Part shown: one piece after another, positions 7,448 through 9,830 of the stretch
Layout: every line of letters begins with the position of its first letter
Position numbering within the stretch: position 1 is the first letter of the stretch
NCBI GenBank assembly: GCA_001784275.1
Contig: MFQB01000010.1
Coordinates: forward strand, 1-9,830
DNA: 9,830 nucleotides
Origin: Candidatus Magasanikbacteria bacterium RIFCSPHIGHO2_02_FULL_47_14
Lineage (GTDB): Bacteria; Patescibacteriota; Patescibacteriia; Magasanikbacterales; UBA922
Direction: 5' to 3'
Program-made: the position numbers and the translations under genes
The notes under the pieces: generated by a model
Told to the model about the DNA's origin: nothing
What the model saw: only the letters and a program-made list of their open reading frames with translations
Databases searched by the model: none

Positions 7448-7488
7448 TTGACAAAACTGTTTCAAAAAAAATAAAAACCATTTATACT
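7448..7488 (+). promoter_or_regulatory. Putative promoter of the histone-like gene
   Basis: A perfect -35 hexamer TTGACA lies at 7448-7453. An acceptable -10 at 18 bases is TAAAAA (7472-7477). A better hexamer, TATACT (7483-7488), is 29 bases away, too far to pair with it. The exact start is therefore unresolved, but a promoter in this A-rich stretch is likely. The 5' untranslated leader would be about 135-150 bases, unusually long for this window. Confidence 0.5.
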
Positions 7489-7631
7489 AATCACAAAGGT
7501 CGTTTTGATTTTTACATCCATGCTTGTCATGTAAAGATCTTCATCGTCTTGTTACATCCATTTGGTGTGTACCATGGTCATATCAAAGTACCAGACGAAA
7601 CTCTATCTTCATAAGAGAGGAGGTGTCAATT
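7489..7631 (+). promoter_or_regulatory. Long repeat-bearing leader of the histone-like gene
   Basis: This non-coding stretch holds two exact TTACATCCAT copies (7512-7521 and 7552-7561), 40 bases apart, about four helical turns. It also has an inverted repeat TTTACAT / ATGTAAA (7511-7517, 7529-7535; 11-base spacer) and a palindrome ACCATGGT (7571-7578). TTGTCATGTAA at 7524-7534 repeats exactly at 7355-7365 after the tRNA-Arg gene. No credible coding frame or known riboswitch is seen. It looks like an operator or mRNA-structure region controlling the small basic protein; this is inference. Confidence 0.45.
7618..7625 (+). promoter_or_regulatory. Strong Shine-Dalgarno site fixing the 39-aa gene start
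   Basis: AGGAGGTG is a full match to the anti-Shine-Dalgarno complement, with 8 bases between AGGAGG and ATG 7632. It rules out the longer in-frame TTG start at 7524. No other gene in the window has a comparable site. Confidence 0.9.
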
Positions 7632-7751
7632 ATGGCAAAGAAAGTAGTACGTAAAGCAAAGAGACGCGCAGCTCCAAAGAAGCGCAAGGCACCAGCACGC
7701 AAGCGCCGACCAGCTGCTAAAAAGAAAAAAGTAGCACGCCGCAAAAGATAA
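7632..7751 (+). CDS. Small histone-tail-like basic DNA-binding protein
   Basis: The product has 39 residues, of which 13 are Lys and 10 Arg; the rest is mostly Ala, Pro and Val with no acidic residue. The pattern of KK/RR pairs separated by AP and AA resembles the C-terminal tails of bacterial histone H1-like and eukaryotic H1 proteins. It is thus probably disordered, bound to DNA or RNA by charge, and a nucleoid-compaction candidate. It has no folded domain. A very basic ribosome-associated peptide is the main alternative. It is a single-gene unit with its own promoter region, a long leader, the strongest Shine-Dalgarno site here and a tight terminator immediately after the stop. That suggests high, regulated expression. 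The specific function is inferred from composition only. Confidence 0.8.
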   Translation: MAKKVVRKAKRRAAPKKRKAPARKRRPAAKKKKVARRKR

Positions 7752-7752
7752 A

Positions 7753-7778
7753 TAAAAATCCCCGCAAGGGGATTTTTA
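7753..7778. terminator. Bidirectional terminator after the histone-like gene
   Basis: TAAAAATCCCC / GGGGATTTTTA forms an 11-bp stem with a GCAA tetraloop, starting 2 bases after the TAA of the basic-protein gene. The A/T flanks make it work on both strands, so it also serves the convergent EndoQ-like gene ending at 7795. Confidence 0.92.
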
Positions 7779-7794
7779 TATTGGTATAGTTTTG

Positions 7795-9087
7795 TTACTC
7801 CAACATCATGCCAAGTTGTTTCGTTCCGCCATGATCTTCCTTGTCACCAAATACGCGTACAACACCAAAGACACCGTCGTACCCCGGCTCTATATGAATA
7901 CGGCCTTCGCGCACACATCCAATCGCCTGGGCAATCTGTTTTGAGGAGTACTGTTCAATCTTTTCCAATGGCGTATCAAGAAGCAAAGAAAACTCAGAGC
8001 GGCAGTGTGTGATAAGGTCTGTGTACGCCTCAACGACACGCTTTGTCCCCACTCCTACATGAAACGTATCTGCCAAAATCTCAGGGAGCGGAACCAGATT
8101 TTTGTACGGAATACGCTGTGTGCCAGTCGTGCGAGCCTCATCTTCCGTTCGATCTGCCAACTCTTCCACCCGGTTCATGACACCAATAACTAACGGGCGC
8201 TTACATACCGGGCATACTCCCTTATGCTTTTTCGTCTCACGCGGATGAAACGAGACCTTACATTCGCGATGTCCGTCGTAATGATACTTTCCCTCTTCCG
8301 GATAAAATTCAACCGTGTATAAAAACTTTTTTCTATCTTGTGTACGAAGGATCCGCATGATCTCGTCGTATGAAATTTCTTTTTCATCTGTAAACTGAAA
8401 AACATTTGCTTCTCTGCCCAACTTTTGCGGACTATGCGCGTCAGAACAGGAGACCATACAGATACGATCCAACCACGAACAACGCCAGTTCATCAGCGGA
8501 TCACTGGATAATCCGGTTTCAATCGCAAAAATCCGTGGCGCCAGCTCTTCAAACGCATCTTCCAGAGAGTCATACCCGCCTTTGGAACCAAAGACACCAA
8601 ACCATGGTGTCCAGGCATGTGCCGGTATCATGACCATGCGTTCATCAACTTCGAGTATGAGCTGCAACAAATCTTTGGCAGTCATGCCAATAATGGGCCT
8701 GCCGTCTGCATTGAGATTAATATTTCTCTTTTGTAGTTCTTGTATACACTTCTCAGCAACTTCGAGAGAGGGAGCAAACAATAACAGGTGAAGTCTGCGA
8801 ACCTTGTCTTTATGTTTTTTAATAACTGCAACCTCAGTGCCAATTAAAAATTTTGTGCTGCTTCCACTCGTGCTACTTTTTGAGTTGAGCTGATATATTC
8901 CATCTCCACTCTCTTTCAGCTGTTCCTTGAGATGCGCAAACCACTTCGGATGAGTAAAATCACCGGTTGCAACGATATCAATACCCCGAATAGCACAGGT
9001 TGCAGCTATTTTGGGCAACTCCAGTTCCTTGGAACACGCGCGCGAGTATTTGGAATGTGTATGCAGGTCAAGAATTTGCCGAATCAT
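7795..9087 (-). CDS. Endonuclease Q-like PHP-domain protein
   Basis: The archaeal/bacterial EndoQ family nicks DNA 5' of deaminated bases (uracil, hypoxanthine, xanthine). The 430-aa length is close to Pyrococcus EndoQ. The N-terminal PHP domain shows the metal-site motifs DLHTHS (D7, H9, H11), TGDFTHP (D43, H46), GTEV (E85), H100, PAHAWTPWFG (H157), ETG (E190) and SDAH (D216, H218). A zinc-binding segment follows at about 274-296 (C276, H281, C292, C295 in CPVCKRPL). The highly characteristic VMNRVEELADR is at 303-313, and a C-terminal region with DTFHVGVGTKRV completes it. This order distinguishes it from PHP domains of histidinol phosphatase or DNA polymerase. It is a single-gene unit with a TATAAA box 10 bases before the ATG (near-leaderless) and a terminator downstream. 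It is likely base-deamination repair alongside UvrA; substrate choice is inferred. Confidence 0.88.
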   Translation of the reverse strand: MIRQILDLHTHSKYSRACSKELELPKIAATCAIRGIDIVATGDFTHPKWFAHLKEQLKESGDGIYQLNSKSSTSGSSTKFLIGTEVAVIKKHKDKVRRLHLLLFAPSLEVAEKCIQELQKRNINLNADGRPIIGMTAKDLLQLILEVDERMVMIPAHAWTPWFGVFGSKGGYDSLEDAFEELAPRIFAIETGLSSDPLMNWRCSWLDRICMVSCSDAHSPQKLGREANVFQFTDEKEISYDEIMRILRTQDRKKFLYTVEFYPEEGKYHYDGHRECKVSFHPRETKKHKGVCPVCKRPLVIGVMNRVEELADRTEDEARTTGTQRIPYKNLVPLPEILADTFHVGVGTKRVVEAYTDLITHCRSEFSLLLDTPLEKIEQYSSKQIAQAIGCVREGRIHIEPGYDGVFGVVRVFGDKEDHGGTKQLGMMLE

Positions 9088-9097
9088 AGGTACCTAC

Positions 9098-9103
9098 TTT
9101 ATA
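9098..9103 (-). promoter_or_regulatory. -10 box of the EndoQ-like gene
   Basis: TATAAA on the - strand ends 10 bases before ATG 9087, predicting a leader of about 3-4 bases. No good -35 hexamer is found at 16-18 bases (GTTTGC/TTTGCC only), so the call rests on the -10 alone. Confidence 0.4.
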
Positions 9104-9127
9104 CAAAAATTGTTGTAAAGGCAAACA

Positions 9128-9153
9128 AAAATCCCCGTGATACTGGGGATTTT
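9128..9153 (-). terminator. Terminator of the ndk / Cys-rich unit
   Basis: AAAATCCCC / GGGGATTTT is a 9-bp stem with an 8-base loop, followed on - by TTTTTGTTT. It starts 12 bases after the stop of the Cys-rich mini-gene and separates the unit from the EndoQ-like gene. Confidence 0.85.
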
Positions 9154-9164
9154 GTAAAATCTTT

Positions 9165-9302
9165 TTATTCTTCAGAAGCGACTTCGGGTTTGGACTCACA
9201 TTCGCAACCGCAATTCCCTTCGGCTTCTCCTTCCGTTTCCGTGCAGCAGCCACTGCCGCAACATTCGTCTTTTGTTTCTTCGGTTTCTTCAATATGTTGC
9301 AT
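9165..9302 (-). CDS. Acidic Cys-rich mini-protein (unrecognised)
   Basis: The 45-aa product runs from ATG 9302 to TAA 9165. It has seven cysteines in two clusters, CCGSGCC (14-20) and CGCEC (31-35), 15 acidic residues and only two Lys, with an acidic start (EETEETKDE) and an acidic end. There is no signal peptide. Clustered Cys in a tiny, very acidic chain suggests metal or metal-cluster binding, as in metallothionein-like peptides, but I recognise no family. It lies 8 bases after the ndk stop and just before a well-formed terminator, so it is probably the second gene of an ndk operon. No Shine-Dalgarno site is visible; coupling to ndk would explain translation. Placement between stop and terminator and the ordered composition favour a real gene over chance. 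Confidence 0.68.
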   Translation of the reverse strand: MQHIEETEETKDECCGSGCCTETEGEAEGNCGCECESKPEVASEE

Positions 9303-9310
9303 AGATACAG

Positions 9311-9802
9311 TTAAATTTGTACACCTTTCCGTTCGTCTTCCATGTAGACATGGAGATATTCGGTTTTGCTGTAGTCAAAAATCTCTTCTTCTTTAAAAAA
9401 CCGAGACACTTCCGCTTTTGCGGTCTCAACTGAGTCAGAACAGTGCACCACGTTTGCAAAACCCATTGCCAAGTCACCACGAATTGTTCCGGCATCTGCT
9501 CCACTGGCGTCGGTGATGCCGGCGATAAGACGAACCGCATCAACTGCTTTGCGACCCTCAGCACAGATAATTGCAACCGGACTTGATCTCATAAATGCCT
9601 CCAGTCCGGGATAAAACGGCTTCTCCACATGGTGGGCGTAATGTTCGCGCAACTTTTCTTCACTGAGATACTCTAACTTGAGTCCCACGATCTTCAGTCC
9701 TTTTCGTTCCAGGCGGGCAATCACCTCGCCGACCAAGCCGCGTTGGACACCATCCGGTTTGACGATGACGACTGTTTTTTCGTGAACACCTTCGAAATTC
9801 AT
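9311..9802 (-). CDS. ndk: Nucleoside diphosphate kinase
   Basis: Ndk transfers the gamma-phosphate from ATP to nucleoside diphosphates through a phosphohistidine, keeping NTP and dNTP pools balanced. The 163-aa product has VIVKPDGVQRG (13-22, K15), HHVEKPFYPGL (Y64), R91, T97, GTIRGD (105-110, R108) and the active site NVVHCSDS with H120. The usual Gly after the catalytic His is Cys. It is about 20 residues longer than the 143-aa E. coli form, from a short N-terminal addition and an extended C-terminus (EIFDYSKTEYLHVYM and a charged tail). The ATG at 9802 has a TATATT box 6 bases upstream and no Shine-Dalgarno site, so the message may be leaderless. The Cys-rich mini-gene follows directly. 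Confidence 0.96.
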   Translation of the reverse strand: MNFEGVHEKTVVIVKPDGVQRGLVGEVIARLERKGLKIVGLKLEYLSEEKLREHYAHHVEKPFYPGLEAFMRSSPVAIICAEGRKAVDAVRLIAGITDASGADAGTIRGDLAMGFANVVHCSDSVETAKAEVSRFFKEEEIFDYSKTEYLHVYMEDERKGVQI

Positions 9803-9808
9803 AGAGTG

Positions 9809-9814
9809 AATATA
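9809..9814 (-). promoter_or_regulatory. Possible -10 box of ndk
   Basis: TATATT on the - strand (5/6 match) ends 6 bases before the ndk ATG, which would put the transcript start on or next to the A of ATG. The -35 position lies beyond the window edge and cannot be checked. Confidence 0.35.
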
Positions 9815-9830
9815 AATATGTAGAGCCTAG

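Noticed and set aside
7524..7631. TTG-initiated extension of the 39-aa basic protein
   Set aside because: The perfect AGGAGGTG site 8 bases before ATG 7632 fixes the start, and the extension has a wholly different, non-basic composition.
7353..7631. Possible CRISPR array or mobile-element end suggested by short repeats
   Set aside because: Only two 10-base direct repeats and short inverted repeats are present, with no regular repeat-spacer series, target duplication or transposase.
9068..9292. 74-aa Lys-rich frame on - overlapping the Cys-rich mini-gene
   Set aside because: It needs a TTG start, runs through the terminator hairpin and into the EndoQ-like gene, and is the frame-shifted shadow of the 45-aa frame that sits neatly between ndk and the terminator.

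Overview
This is a gene-dense stretch of bacterial chromosome using the standard code: TGA is a stop, for example at the end of the RluA-family gene. Base composition is moderate and no mobile element is visible. The mix suggests a Patescibacteria/CPR-type organism: a VirB2-like T4SS pilin-family membrane protein, short intergenic gaps, tRNAs without an encoded CCA, few Shine-Dalgarno sites and a tiny Lys/Arg/Ala/Pro histone-tail-like protein. That placement is inference; no marker here proves it.

Layout. On + from the left: the end of an unknown gene, a secreted/membrane pilin-like protein with a Cys-rich C-terminal region (44-1453), then uvrA (1487-4315), closed by a bidirectional terminator. 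On - comes one likely transcription unit read from about 6460 down to 4369: tRNA-Ile(UAU), RluA-family pseudouridine synthase, guanylate kinase-like protein, ribosomal protein L19. A back-to-back promoter drives, on +, an HD-domain protein (6535-7290) whose stop codon lies inside the following tRNA-Arg(CCG), ended by a terminator at 7372-7408. A 220-base leader/promoter region with repeats then precedes the 39-aa basic protein (7632-7751), the only gene with an excellent Shine-Dalgarno sequence. On - at the right are an endonuclease Q-like PHP protein (7795-9087) and an ndk gene followed after 8 bases by a 45-aa acidic Cys-rich protein (9165-9302).

Functional themes. There is DNA repair (UvrA; EndoQ-like nuclease for deaminated bases), a possible nucleoid protein, translation (L19, pseudouridine synthase, two tRNAs) and nucleotide metabolism (Gmk-like, Ndk). 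The most notable points are the Glu in place of the P-loop Lys in the guanylate kinase-like protein, a tRNA-Ile with a genomically encoded UAU anticodon, tRNA/mRNA junctions where tRNA processing would create a leaderless mRNA or remove a stop codon, recurrent near-leaderless promoter spacing, and the unrecognised Cys-rich mini-protein.
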